Source: Bacteroidota bacterium
GTDB taxonomy: Bacteria > Bacteroidota > Bacteroidia > Chitinophagales > Chitinophagaceae
Assembly: GCA_023409675.1 (NCBI GenBank)
Contig: JAEYRC010000278.1
Span: forward strand, 1-13,980
Direction of reading: 5' to 3'
DNA: 13,980 bases
Shown here: in pieces, positions 1-7,840 of the stretch
Numbering within the stretch: the stretch's first letter is position 1
Layout of the letters: each line of letters starts with the position of its first letter
Notes under the pieces: model-generated
What the model saw: only the letters and a program-made list of their open reading frames with translations
Database searches by the model: none
Told to the model about the DNA's origin: nothing
Program-made: the position numbers and the translations under genes

Positions 1-1201
1 GTATAAGGGCGATTATGAAAATTACCTGGAAAAGAAAGCGGCCCGCATCGATAATGAACTTGCCGGAATTGATAAAGCTAAAAACCAATACCGCAAAGAA
101 CTGGAATGGATCCGGAAGCAACCCAAGGCCCGAACCACCAAATCGAAAAGCCGGATCGACGCGTTCACCGATGTTGAAGAACGCGCCAAACGCAAAGTGG
201 TGAATGAACAGGTTGAACTGCAGGTGAAAATGACCCGGCTTGGTGGTAAGATCGCCGAACTCAAGAAACTGAATAAACAATACGGCGATAAAATTATCCT
301 GAAAGGATTTGACTACACCTTTAAGAAGGGGGAACGCGTTGGAATCATCGGGAATAACGGCACAGGTAAATCGACCTTCATTAATATACTTCAGGGTATT
401 GAACAACCCGACAGCGGCAAAGTGAATATCGGTGATACGGTGGTGTTTGGGAATTATAGCCAGACCGGACTGGAAGTAAAAGAAGATATGCGGGTGATTG
501 AATTCGTAAAGGACATTGCCGAGCATTTTCCGCTGGCTGGTGGCGGAACCCTGAGCGCTGCGCAGTTTTTACAGTTATTCCTCTTTCCGCCCGAACAGCA
601 GTATACTTATATATCGCGGTTAAGTGGTGGAGAAAAACGCCGTCTGCATCTGTTGTCAATTCTGTTTAAGAATCCCAACTTTCTGATACTTGATGAACCA
701 ACCAATGATCTTGACCTGCCCACCCTGGCGGTTCTGGAGAATTTTTTGAATGATTTTGCAGGATGCCTGATCATTGTTTCCCACGATCGCTACTTTATGG
801 ATAAACTGGTGGATCATTTATTGGTCTTTGAGGGGGAGGGAAACATCCGCGATTTTCCCGGAAACTATACCCAGTACCGGATATGGCTGAAAGAGCAGGA
901 ACAACAGCAACAAACTGCGGTAAGCTCAACAACGCCAACCATAAACACTCCCCGGCAAACTGAACCGGTGGCGGAAGTGAACAGGCGGATCAGTTATAAA
1001 GAAAAGCGCGAACTGGAACAACTAACGGAGGAGATAAACAGTCTTGAACAGGAAAAAACCCGCATCCAGGAAAAACTGAACTCCGGGGAGCTGCCTTTCA
1101 CCGAGCTGGAAGCGCTCTCGATCAGGGTTGGTGAGCTCAGCGAATTGCTCAATAATAAAGAGTTGCGCTGGCTGGAACTGAGTGAGTTAAGCAACGAATA
1201 G
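1..1201 (+). CDS. uup: ABC-F family ATPase, Uup-like (5' end outside window)
   Basis: This is the C-terminal 399 residues of a soluble tandem-ATPase ABC-F protein; this class acts on ribosomes or DNA-branch intermediates and does not transport. The reading frame is open from base 2, so the gene is cut by the window edge and is not truncated. The first ~65 codons are the inter-domain linker, with the ELEW...KARTTKSKSRID signature seen in Uup. The second ATPase domain follows: Walker A GNNGTGKS (350-373), signature LSGGE (620-634), Walker B LILDEP (from about 680) and switch SHDR (about 778-790). A Gln-rich spacer leads to a C-terminal Lys/Glu-rich helical hairpin typical of the Uup CTD, a DNA-binding coiled coil in the studied members. 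The GTG at 197 lies inside the linker and is not the start. Uup is preferred over other ABC-F types because of the CTD; the exact subtype is inferred. Confidence 0.9.
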   Translation, partial: YKGDYENYLEKKAARIDNELAGIDKAKNQYRKELEWIRKQPKARTTKSKSRIDAFTDVEERAKRKVVNEQVELQVKMTRLGGKIAELKKLNKQYGDKIILKGFDYTFKKGERVGIIGNNGTGKSTFINILQGIEQPDSGKVNIGDTVVFGNYSQTGLEVKEDMRVIEFVKDIAEHFPLAGGGTLSAAQFLQLFLFPPEQQYTYISRLSGGEKRRLHLLSILFKNPNFLILDEPTNDLDLPTLAVLENFLNDFAGCLIIVSHDRYFMDKLVDHLLVFEGEGNIRDFPGNYTQYRIWLKEQEQQQQTAVSSTTPTINTPRQTEPVAEVNRRISYKEKRELEQLTEEINSLEQEKTRIQEKLNSGELPFTELEALSIRVGELSELLNNKELRWLELSELSNE

Positions 1202-1206
1202 GTTTA

Positions 1207-1234
1207 TTTGGTAATTTCCCGTTTTATATTTTTC
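1207..1234 (+). promoter_or_regulatory. possible Bacteroidota promoter for the M28 peptidase gene
   Basis: TTTG (1207-1210) and TATTTTTC (1227-1234) resemble the -33 TTTG and -7 TAnnTTTG boxes of the Bacteroidota housekeeping sigma factor. The -7 box has one mismatch and the 16-base spacer is shorter than the usual ~19. The element lies 35 bases before the ATG at 1270. This is a weak call. Confidence 0.3.
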
Positions 1235-1269
1235 GGCTATTTCATAATTAATCATTTAAGTTGTTTTAC

Positions 1270-2784
1270 ATGAGAAAACTATTCTTCCTTGTTTTTCTTT
1301 GCGCGGCAGGGTCTGCTATGGCGCAAAAGATTCCGAACCCCAAGCCTTTTGCAAAGACCATAACCGCAGAAGAACTTAAAACCCACCTGTATATTGTTGC
1401 CGGCCCCGAAATGGAAGGCCGTGAAACCGCTACTGATGGTGAACGCAAAGCAGCAGCCTATATCGAAAAGCATTTTCGGGAATATGGTGTACAACCTGGC
1501 TTCAACGGCAGCTATTATATGCCCTTCCCGGTGTACCAGGATTCAGTGATCAGCTCAGGAATCGAAGTAAACGGCAAAGCCTTCAAAGCAGATGAAGATT
1601 TTTCAATTTTTCCGGGAACCGCTGCAACCTCTACCCTGCTGTCGGGAGAGGTAGTATATGTTGGCGCCGGTACCATCACCGATTCAAAGAATTCTTATGA
1701 AGGCGTTGATGCCCGCGGTAAAGTTGTACTGGTTTTTCCGGCCGCACCTGCCGCTGGAGCCCAGCAGCAACGCCGGGTAAACCCAACCACCGCAATTGTG
1801 GAAGCAGCAGCGAAAAACGGTGCCGCAGCTATCCTGGTGGTGAGTCCGATGTTTCCAAGACGAGCTTCTGGCGCTGTTGGCGGTCTGACTACCAATGCCT
1901 ACCGGAAGGTGATCACCCCCAACCTCTATTACATTTCAGAAAATATTGCCAGGGAGATCATGGGCGAGGATGCGGCAACGGCTAAAAACGCCACTGCTGC
2001 CAGTGCCAAAGCCTACCCTGTTGAACTGAAACTGGAATTCCGCAAAGAAACCAACAAACTGATCGCTAACAATGTGTTAGGGGTAATAGAAGGTACCGAC
2101 CTGAAAGATGAATACCTGGTACTGACCGCCCACTATGATCACAATGGAAAAAGAGGCGATTCCGTAATTTTTTATGGCGCTGATGATGATGGTTCCGGAA
2201 CCGTAGCCATTCTTGAACTGGCACAGGCTTTCGCTGAAGCGAAAAAAAGCGGTAAGGGCCCCCGCCGCAGTATCCTGTTCATGTGTGTATCAGGAGAAGA
2301 AAAGGGTTTGTGGGGTTCTGCCTATTATGGCGACAATCCGGTATTTCCGCTGGAAAAAACCACCGCGAACCTCAATATTGATATGATCGGACGTACCGAT
2401 CCCGAACGCACCAAAGGCGACTCATCCAACTACGTTTATGTTGTAGGCGATGATAAGCTTAGTACTGACCTTCGCCCGATCAGCGAAGCCATGAATAAGA
2501 AATACACCAAAATGGAACTGGATTATAAATTCAATGATCCTAATGATCCAATGCGGATTTATTTCAGAAGTGATCACTACAACTTCGCACGTCATGGAGT
2601 ACCCATCATTTTCTATTTCAATGGAACGCATGCCGATTATCACCGCCCTACCGATACACCGGATAAGATTAATTATCCCCTGCTGGCAAAACGGGCTCAC
2701 CTGATCTTCTATACGGCCTGGGAAATGGCAAACCGAAATGATATGTTGAAACGGGATTTAACGCTCGAAATTCCACAACGATAA
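1270..2784 (+). CDS. secreted M28 family zinc metallopeptidase with PA domain
   Basis: Predicted exported aminopeptidase or carboxypeptidase-type enzyme of 504 residues. The ATG at 1270 is chosen over the in-frame TTG at 1261 because it opens a clean signal peptide (MRKLFFLVFL, cleavage probably after AMA near residue 18). A PA-like domain spans about 115-235 with an Ala/Gln-rich insert near 158-170. The M28 catalytic domain spans about 262-485 and all expected ligands are visible: His288 and Asp290 in AHYDH, Asp305-307 in GADDDGSG, catalytic and metal Glu343/Glu344 in SGEE, Asp371 in NIDMIG, and His458 in DYHRPTDT. Family knowledge supports a co-catalytic two-zinc peptidase. The substrate cannot be told from sequence; such Bacteroidota enzymes usually act on peptides in the periplasm or outside the cell. 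It appears monocistronic, closed by a strong terminator. Confidence 0.92.
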   Translation: MRKLFFLVFLCAAGSAMAQKIPNPKPFAKTITAEELKTHLYIVAGPEMEGRETATDGERKAAAYIEKHFREYGVQPGFNGSYYMPFPVYQDSVISSGIEVNGKAFKADEDFSIFPGTAATSTLLSGEVVYVGAGTITDSKNSYEGVDARGKVVLVFPAAPAAGAQQQRRVNPTTAIVEAAAKNGAAAILVVSPMFPRRASGAVGGLTTNAYRKVITPNLYYISENIAREIMGEDAATAKNATAASAKAYPVELKLEFRKETNKLIANNVLGVIEGTDLKDEYLVLTAHYDHNGKRGDSVIFYGADDDGSGTVAILELAQAFAEAKKSGKGPRRSILFMCVSGEEKGLWGSAYYGDNPVFPLEKTTANLNIDMIGRTDPERTKGDSSNYVYVVGDDKLSTDLRPISEAMNKKYTKMELDYKFNDPNDPMRIYFRSDHYNFARHGVPIIFYFNGTHADYHRPTDTPDKINYPLLAKRAHLIFYTAWEMANRNDMLKRDLTLEIPQR

Positions 2785-2786
2785 AC

Positions 2787-2821
2787 AAAAAAAACCGCCT
2801 TACTGCAAGGCGGTTTTTTTT
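2787..2821 (+). terminator. intrinsic terminator after M28 peptidase
   Basis: A perfect 9-bp GC-rich stem (AACCGCCTT / AAGGCGGTT) with a 5-base loop is flanked by an A-run upstream and eight T downstream, starting 3 bases after the stop codon. The A-run makes it potentially bidirectional, so it could also serve the minus-strand DUF4197 transcript ending at 2890. Confidence 0.92.
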
Positions 2822-2889
2822 ATCTGTTAATGCGATGTATGATCAAGGTATAATTACCCGCTGATCTGTGCACTCCCTACCGTGATGGG

Positions 2890-3609
2890 TTAACCGAAAA
2901 CTTTCTTCAGCGTTTCAGAAACACGGGCTGCAGGATCTTTACGAATCTTTTTCTCTTCTTCAGCAAGCTGAAAGAACATTCCATCGAGCGCTTTGGCGGT
3001 TACATACCCCGCAAGATCGGTGTCTACTTTCTTTGAAAGAGGAATTTTATTATAGCGCTCAAAGATCGCGGACCAGTGTTTTGTTGCGCCGGTCTTTTCC
3101 AGCGCCTGTTCTATTACAGGCCGGAACGAACTGGTCAGCGCATCTACTGTTTTATCTTTCAGGTAAACGGTAGCCGCATTATCGGCTCCGCGAAGGATGC
3201 CTGCCGCATCTTTAATACTCATCGATTTCACTGCCTGAACAAATATAGGTGCAGCAGATTTTGACGCTTCTTCTGCTGCGCGGTTCATGGAGAGTATCGC
3301 ATCATCGACCAATTTGCCCATTCCCATATTGCGCAGGGTGCTTTCAACCTTTTTTACTTCTTCGGGCATCAGCACTTTAATCGCGGCATTCGCAAAAAAT
3401 CCGTTTTCTGCCGATAGACGGGCCGCACTTTTCTGCGCGCCTACGATCAGCGCTTCTTTTAATCCGGCAGCAATATCATCCGCGGAAAGTGCGCCTCCCG
3501 ATGATTTTCCCAATACCGAACCGGCTCTCTTCAACAGGTCACCCTGCTGCGCCAATCCCGCGCTTATCATAAAACCACTGAGCACGAATAAGAATACGAT
3601 TTTTTTCAT
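2890..3609 (-). CDS. DUF4197 family exported protein
   Basis: A 239-residue protein of the DUF4197 family, recognised by its run of conserved blocks: SADDIAAGLKEAL near the start, ENGFFANAAIKVLMPEE, LVDDAILSMNRAAE, IFVQAVKSMSIKDA followed by ILRGADNAAT, YVTAKALDGMF, and a C-terminal EEEKKIRKDP...LKKVFG. No biochemical function is established for the family as far as I know. The ATG at 3609 is chosen because it opens a signal peptide (MKKIVFLFVL, cleavage probably after GLA at residue 20). The longer reading to 3765 would run through the thioesterase gene. There is no lipobox, so a soluble periplasmic helical protein is expected. It starts 46 bases after the thioesterase stop on the same strand, so the two may be co-transcribed, although the gap could hold its own promoter. 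Confidence 0.88.
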   Translation of the reverse strand: MKKIVFLFVLSGFMISAGLAQQGDLLKRAGSVLGKSSGGALSADDIAAGLKEALIVGAQKSAARLSAENGFFANAAIKVLMPEEVKKVESTLRNMGMGKLVDDAILSMNRAAEEASKSAAPIFVQAVKSMSIKDAAGILRGADNAATVYLKDKTVDALTSSFRPVIEQALEKTGATKHWSAIFERYNKIPLSKKVDTDLAGYVTAKALDGMFFQLAEEEKKIRKDPAARVSETLKKVFG

Positions 3610-3655
3610 AGTATAGATTTGAATGATTAAACGAAAAGAATCCGGCTTAAGTTGC

Positions 3656-4093
3656 TTACAACCAGACAAAATCTTCAGCACGCGGCATCTGGTCAAACAC
3701 TTCAGCCGCTTGTTCAGGAGGTGTTGCCAGCCGGCGTAAGCGGCTGTTGATCCATGCGCCATCAACTGTTATAATTGCCGCTACGGTATCCTCGGCTTTA
3801 AGCAGGCGGTGACGGATTGTCCAGCGTGAATGATCTTTGCGGGCTTTGACAAGCGATAAATCGATGCTCAACGTATCGCCCATCAGAATTTCCTTGCGGA
3901 AAACCGCTTCTTCCCGAAAAAGGATCGGGCCAATCTGATGCTGTAGCAAAGCATCGGCGCCAAGATCATGCGCGTTGAGATAACTGATACGACAATAAGC
4001 GCCCCAGTCATAATATACCGAATGACGGACATGGAAGTTCGGATCCAGATCCGACCAGCGGATATCCAGGGGTAAGCGGTATGCTGTATTCAT
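3656..4093 (-). CDS. acyl-CoA thioesterase, 4HBT/YbgC-type hotdog fold
   Basis: A 145-residue cytoplasmic protein with the length of single-domain hotdog thioesterases. The N-terminal RWSDLDPNFHVRHSVYYDW block (residues 12-30) matches the family's D-x-D-x-x-x-H-V-x-x-x-x-Y active-site region, with Asp15/Asp17 as the candidate catalytic acid. A mid-protein beta segment (IGPILFREEAVFRKEILMGDTL) matches the second core strand. Such enzymes hydrolyse acyl-CoA or related thioesters; chain length and physiological substrate are not readable here. The ATG at 4093 is the natural start and gives the normal N-terminus. The gene is divergent from the FKBP gene and upstream of the DUF4197 gene. Confidence 0.85.
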   Translation of the reverse strand: MNTAYRLPLDIRWSDLDPNFHVRHSVYYDWGAYCRISYLNAHDLGADALLQHQIGPILFREEAVFRKEILMGDTLSIDLSLVKARKDHSRWTIRHRLLKAEDTVAAIITVDGAWINSRLRRLATPPEQAAEVFDQMPRAEDFVWL

Positions 4094-4179
4094 CCTTTAA
4101 AACTATTTGATATTTTTTATACAATCAGGGCTGTGCTGTTAAATTGCTCGTAATTCTGACAGATATTGCCGCAAACGCC

Positions 4180-4187
4180 TATTTTTG
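4180..4187 (+). promoter_or_regulatory. -7 promoter box TATTTTTG for the FKBP gene
   Basis: A perfect match to the Bacteroidota TAnnTTTG -7 box, 19 bases before the ATG at 4207, which implies a very short leader. The -33 box is poor: TTCTG at 4154-4158 is the nearest candidate. The same 8-mer recurs before the isocitrate dehydrogenase gene and, on the minus strand, before the lipoprotein gene ending at 6696. Confidence 0.5.
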
Positions 4188-4206
4188 CCGCCCAAAGTAA
4201 TTTAAT

Positions 4207-4902
4207 ATGAAATCTATCCTGCCCGCTTTATCCGCAGCTTTTCTGGTACTTGTCGGCTGTACCTCCACCAAACCGGTTATAGTTACCGCTGAACCGGCTC
4301 CAATGTTTGCCAATGCGCTCGACTCCTTCAGTTATGCCATCGGCCTGAGCATTTCCAATTTTTATAAAGAACAGGGGGTAGATTCTATTAATGATCAGCT
4401 GGTGCTTACTGCAATAACAGACAGCCGCCTCGATTCTGCCCGCTTCACCGATGAAGAAGTGAACACAACCATCATCGGTTATATGGACCAGCTTCGCGCT
4501 AAAAAGGCTGAGCAGGCCAAAGCGGAAGGTGTAGCGTTTCTACGAGAAAATAAAAATAAAGAAGGGGTGATCGAACTACCCAGCGGGCTGCAATACCAGG
4601 TATTGACGGCTGGTACCGGTGAAAAACCCGGTTTGAATGACAAAGTAAAAGTTCATTATACCGGAAAACTTCTCAATGGGAAAGTCTTCGACAGTTCTGT
4701 AGAGCGTGGTGAACCCATTGAACTTGGTGTTACCCAGGTGATCAAAGGCTGGACTGAAGCCCTGCAGTTAATGCCCGTTGGCAGTAAATGGATGTTGTTT
4801 GTACCATCGGAGCTGGCCTATGGCGACAATGCGGCCGGACCGGATATTAAACCCGGCTCAACGCTGATCTTCGAAGTGGAATTGCTGGATATCGTTCGCT
4901 AA
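4207..4902 (+). CDS. lipoprotein FKBP-type peptidyl-prolyl cis-trans isomerase
   Basis: A 231-residue envelope folding factor that catalyses cis-trans isomerisation of X-Pro bonds. A lipoprotein signal ends in LVGC with acylated Cys18. Residues 37-118 form the helical FKBP N-terminal dimerisation domain found in FkpA/Mip proteins (DSFSYAIGLSIS...). Residues about 122-231 are the FKBP domain, with pocket residues Tyr151 (VHYTG), Phe161/Asp162 (KVFDSS), Val178/Ile179 (QVIKGW), Trp182, Tyr205 (LAYGD) and Phe222 all present, so it should be catalytically active. Attachment to the inner or outer membrane facing the periplasm is inferred. It converges on the phosphorylase gene with only 12 bases between stop codons and no obvious terminator. 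Confidence 0.93.
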   Translation: MKSILPALSAAFLVLVGCTSTKPVIVTAEPAPMFANALDSFSYAIGLSISNFYKEQGVDSINDQLVLTAITDSRLDSARFTDEEVNTTIIGYMDQLRAKKAEQAKAEGVAFLRENKNKEGVIELPSGLQYQVLTAGTGEKPGLNDKVKVHYTGKLLNGKVFDSSVERGEPIELGVTQVIKGWTEALQLMPVGSKWMLFVPSELAYGDNAAGPDIKPGSTLIFEVELLDIVR

Positions 4903-4914
4903 TACCGGAGTTCT

Positions 4915-6564
4915 TTATTTATACAGCAGTTCGTAATATTCCGCTGCCATCCTTCCCGAATCGAACTGAAAACGGACATCACGCATGCCGTTCTGTACGA
5001 TCTGACGCCAGGTATCGCGGTCTTCATAATAAATTGGGAGAATTTCCTTTTCCAGGATATCATACATATGATCAAGATCGTGCTGATCCTGATGGGAAAG
5101 ATCCTTTTGCAGGTCGGCCTTGGGAACCACAAAGCCATTATTGCCATGATCGATGAATTCGGGGATCCATCCATCATTGGTAGAAAAGTTCACCGAACCA
5201 TTCATAGCTGCAGTCATTCCACTGGTACCGGAAGCTTCACGCGGCACCCGCGGATTGTTAAGCCAGATATCGGAGGACTGTTTCAGCCGCTTCGACAGGG
5301 TTAACTCATATCCTACCAATACCGCCACATTACTGAATTTTTTGCTGAGGTGTACCAGGTTGTTAAAATCATTGATGGCAGGATAATCCATAGGATAAGG
5401 CTTGCCTGCCCAGATAAACTGCACCGGATATTTGGTGTTACTCATCAGGCGCTCAAACCGTACCCGGTCGCGGGTTAGCAGATCAGCGCGCTTATATCCT
5501 GCAAAGCGCCGGGCCCATACAATCGTTAAAATACCCGGATTGAAAATTTTTCCGGTCTGATCGGCAACAATTTCAAACGCGCGTTTTTTCAGGTATTTTT
5601 TCCGGTCATCAAACAAAAGGTCATTATTATCTTCCATGGATCGGTAAAGCTGCTTATCGGCCCAATACCGCCAGTTCTGAGAATTGGTTATAGAAATGAT
5701 GGAACAGACACCTTCCGATTTTCCCCACATATGCCGCGACACTTCGCCATGCAGTTTCGATACGCCATTGGCCAGTCGGGCAAAACGCAGGGCTACCAGG
5801 GAATGATTGAACTGATCATCCTGAATACCTGTAAGACGCCGGACTTCGGCAAGTCCAAGACCACAGAAGTAACTCATCTTACTGACAAGGTGAATATCGT
5901 GTTTTTCGTTACCGGCTTCTTCAGGGGTATGGGTGGTAAATACCAGTCGCTTCCTCACTTCTTCCAGTGACCCGAATTTTTTATAGAGATAAAAGACCGC
6001 TGATACTCCATGCGCTTCGTTCAGGTGGTATACATCGGGGTTAAAGCCGAGTTCGTCCATCAGTTTGGCGCCGCCAACTCCCAGAACAATAAACTGCGCC
6101 ACTTTGGTGGCAACATTGGCATCATACAGGCGATGGGTTATCGTTTGTGAAACATAATCATTTTCAGGAAGGTCGGTACTCAGCAAAAAAAGCGGTGCGG
6201 TTTGAAAAGTTTCGGGATTGAGGTACCATACCTTTATCCAGACCGGGTGATCATGAATAAGGATCTGGAATTTTATCCCGGTATCTTCAAGGAAATGATA
6301 ATTCTTTTCCATCCAGGTCACCTGCAAGGTCTGATCCTGATTGCGGGCCTGGTCATAATAGCCATATTTCCATAAAATGCCGATTCCTACCATATTCTGG
6401 CGAAGTTCATAGGCGCTGCGAAGATGCGATCCCGATAAAAACCCAAGGCCTCCGCTATAGATTTTTAATGGCTGATGGATGGCAAATTCCATTGAAAAAT
6501 ATGCAGCCTTTTTTGAGAAGCGTTCATCAATCTGGTAGGGAATGGTATAATTAAGAAAACTCAT
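4915..6564 (-). CDS. glgP: GT35 alpha-glucan (glycogen) phosphorylase family protein, PLP lysine replaced by Thr
   Basis: A 549-residue cytoplasmic protein of the short, non-animal glucan phosphorylase type; members release glucose 1-phosphate from glycogen or maltodextrin using PLP. The family signature is clear: AYFSMEFAIH (21-30), IYSGGLGFLSG (35-45), VGIGILWKYGYY (59-70), LNEAHG (181-186), THTPEEAGN (211-219), WARRFAGYKR (350-359, phosphate-site Arg and Lys) and EASGTSGM (443-450). The residue after this last motif, which in rabbit phosphorylase is the cofactor-binding Lys680 in GTGNMK, is Thr451 here (codon on the minus strand at 5214-5212). The reading around it is in frame and otherwise conserved, so this is unlikely to be a local frameshift. 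The protein may therefore not bind PLP by a Schiff base. Start at the ATG at 6564; no other glycogen genes are nearby. Confidence 0.88.
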   Translation of the reverse strand: MSFLNYTIPYQIDERFSKKAAYFSMEFAIHQPLKIYSGGLGFLSGSHLRSAYELRQNMVGIGILWKYGYYDQARNQDQTLQVTWMEKNYHFLEDTGIKFQILIHDHPVWIKVWYLNPETFQTAPLFLLSTDLPENDYVSQTITHRLYDANVATKVAQFIVLGVGGAKLMDELGFNPDVYHLNEAHGVSAVFYLYKKFGSLEEVRKRLVFTTHTPEEAGNEKHDIHLVSKMSYFCGLGLAEVRRLTGIQDDQFNHSLVALRFARLANGVSKLHGEVSRHMWGKSEGVCSIISITNSQNWRYWADKQLYRSMEDNNDLLFDDRKKYLKKRAFEIVADQTGKIFNPGILTIVWARRFAGYKRADLLTRDRVRFERLMSNTKYPVQFIWAGKPYPMDYPAINDFNNLVHLSKKFSNVAVLVGYELTLSKRLKQSSDIWLNNPRVPREASGTSGMTAAMNGSVNFSTNDGWIPEFIDHGNNGFVVPKADLQKDLSHQDQHDLDHMYDILEKEILPIYYEDRDTWRQIVQNGMRDVRFQFDSGRMAAEYYELLYK

Positions 6565-6695
6565 AGGTTATTAAAATAATTGAAACAGCATTTATATAGA
6601 ATATACGCCTGTATTAAAAAATTGCTGTAAGATAACGGTTAAACGTTAAAAGAAATTGCAGCAGAAATTACCGGAAGCAATACGGAATGTAGCAC

Positions 6696-7634
6696 TTATT
6701 TCTTCCCCTCAACTTTCTTTCTTGGAAAACTTCCTTCAAAGAAGCATTTGATATCCCTGTAGGATCCGCAACCCTCTATCTCCCGCATATCCACTTTTGT
6801 TTTAGAAAAGGTGAATTCGAGTGTACAGGGATTTCCGACTTCTTTATAGATGGCGGTGTTTTCTCCGGTCAGTTTTGCTGTACCTTTCAGTTCACCGGTA
6901 CATTCTCCCCCATCGCGGTCGAAGTGCACGAAAAATAAAAGCTCATGCGCGGAATTACCATCCCGGAAGGTAATCAGGTTTTTATCATCCTTTTTATAAT
7001 CGCCGGCAAGGGCATGCGTAGCCGGCAGGCTGTCGATAGGGTTCACTACCGTATCGATCATATCCATATTCGGCTCAGTCAGTATCAGGGTATATTCTTT
7101 GGCAGCCTGATTATAGATGTATACGTTCCGCTTGAAGCTGAGTTTTTCACCCTGTTTTCGTTCCCGGTATGTGGTGATGTTGAATTTTTTATCGATAGAG
7201 CCGTATGCCCTGGTGGAGTTATGAAAACCCGTACTGACCAGGGTCAGCGCGTTATTATACTGATAAGCATTATCAAAGGCCAGCAGGTAGGCCGCGCGTT
7301 TGTTGCCACTGACCGCTTTAACCATAAGGAAATGCTCTTCTTCATCATCAATTACTCTGCCCAGGCTGTACAGCTTGGGTTGGGTTTTCCCGAAATCTTT
7401 GGTCAGTACAGAATCGGGTACAAACTGGGTAAATATTTTGTAACCGATCGTCATCGAATCCGTTTCTTTCCGGGTAAGCACAGTATCGGCAATGTTTACC
7501 GGCAGCTCACGTTCTTCAAAAAATTCTAAAAATTCCCGGGATTCGACAGACTCATCATCTTTAAGCGCTGTTTTCTTCTGCTTACAGGAAGCACTTATCA
7601 GCACCACACTTAATAATACCAGTAAATATCGCAT
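6696..7634 (-). CDS. lipoprotein of unknown function
   Basis: A 312-residue protein that I do not recognise. The ATG at 7634 is preferred because it opens a lipoprotein signal (MRYLLVLLSVVLISASC, Cys17). ATGs at 7652 and 7700 are in frame, but the segment they add is not signal-like and 7700 falls inside a -7 promoter box. After the Cys comes a charged linker (KQKKTALKDDESVESREFLEFFEER), then a mixed beta-rich body. Near the C-terminus lie two short Cys-containing segments, GNPCTLEF and EGCGSYRDIKCF, that could form disulfides. In content it reads as an envelope-exposed beta-structured lipoprotein; no catalytic motif is visible. It stands alone between the phosphorylase gene and a divergent intergenic region. 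Confidence 0.75.
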   Translation of the reverse strand: MRYLLVLLSVVLISASCKQKKTALKDDESVESREFLEFFEERELPVNIADTVLTRKETDSMTIGYKIFTQFVPDSVLTKDFGKTQPKLYSLGRVIDDEEEHFLMVKAVSGNKRAAYLLAFDNAYQYNNALTLVSTGFHNSTRAYGSIDKKFNITTYRERKQGEKLSFKRNVYIYNQAAKEYTLILTEPNMDMIDTVVNPIDSLPATHALAGDYKKDDKNLITFRDGNSAHELLFFVHFDRDGGECTGELKGTAKLTGENTAIYKEVGNPCTLEFTFSKTKVDMREIEGCGSYRDIKCFFEGSFPRKKVEGKK

Positions 7635-7697
7635 AAGCTTACAGTAGGTCATGATGGGTAAAAGTACTGTTATGCCATCTAAAATAATGATGCCCGT

Positions 7698-7705
7698 CAA
7701 AAATA
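7698..7705 (-). promoter_or_regulatory. -7 promoter box TATTTTTG for the lipoprotein gene ending at 6696
   Basis: Read on the minus strand this is a perfect TAnnTTTG box. It lies 63 bases before the ATG at 7634. It argues against the upstream in-frame ATG at 7700 as the true start. No convincing -33 TTTG was found at the usual distance. Confidence 0.45.
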
Positions 7706-7716
7706 TTGCTTTTCGC

Positions 7717-7803
7717 TTTGGGAGAACCCGTTAATTTAGCGGAAATGGTTCCGGGCAGGTCCTGAAAGATCAGCACCCCGCAAGGGTGATTTCTCCCCGA
7801 AAA
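7717..7803 (+). ncRNA. candidate structured RNA, possibly the small SRP (4.5S) RNA
   Basis: The segment folds on paper into one long interrupted hairpin. TTT (7717-7719) can pair with AAA (7801-7803). GGGAGA (7720-7725) pairs with TCTCCC (7792-7797). ACCC (7726-7729) pairs with GGGT (7784-7787). GCG (7739-7741) pairs with CGC (7779-7781), and GGG (7753-7755) with CCC (7776-7778). The apex has CAGGTCC on the 5' side and AGCA on the 3' side around a GAA-containing loop. This recalls the bacterial SRP RNA tip (AGGTCCGGAAGGAAGCA), but the match is imperfect: two extra bases separate the conserved blocks. An alternative is a structured leader of the metalloregulator gene at 7841. A second small hairpin, CCCGA/TCGGG, lies at 7797-7811. 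No good promoter or T-run terminator was found. Confidence 0.35.
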
Positions 7804-7840
7804 CATCGGGTTCAACAGCTCCGGCGCATACAGGCATGTT

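Noticed and set aside
197..1201. ABC-F gene starting at GTG 197
   Set aside because: The same frame is open to the left edge and encodes the conserved ABC-F linker, so the GTG is an internal Val and the gene simply begins outside the window.
2787..2821. CRISPR-like or mobile repeat
   Set aside because: It is a single hairpin with A and T runs directly after a stop codon, explained fully as an intrinsic terminator.
3610..3765. N-terminal extension of the DUF4197 gene to ATG 3765
   Set aside because: The extension overlaps the thioesterase coding region and would bury a good signal peptide that begins at 3609.
4903..4914. Terminator between the FKBP and phosphorylase genes
   Set aside because: The 12-base gap contains no stem followed by a T-run on either strand.
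6945..7529. A 194-codon + strand open frame
   Set aside because: It lies entirely antisense to the lipoprotein gene at 6696-7634, which has a signal peptide and promoter box; the + frame has no recognisable domain and atypical composition.
7635..7700. Upstream starts at 7652 and 7700 for the lipoprotein gene
   Set aside because: They place non-hydrophobic or poorly signal-like residues before the lipobox, and 7700 lies within the TATTTTTG box at 7698-7705.
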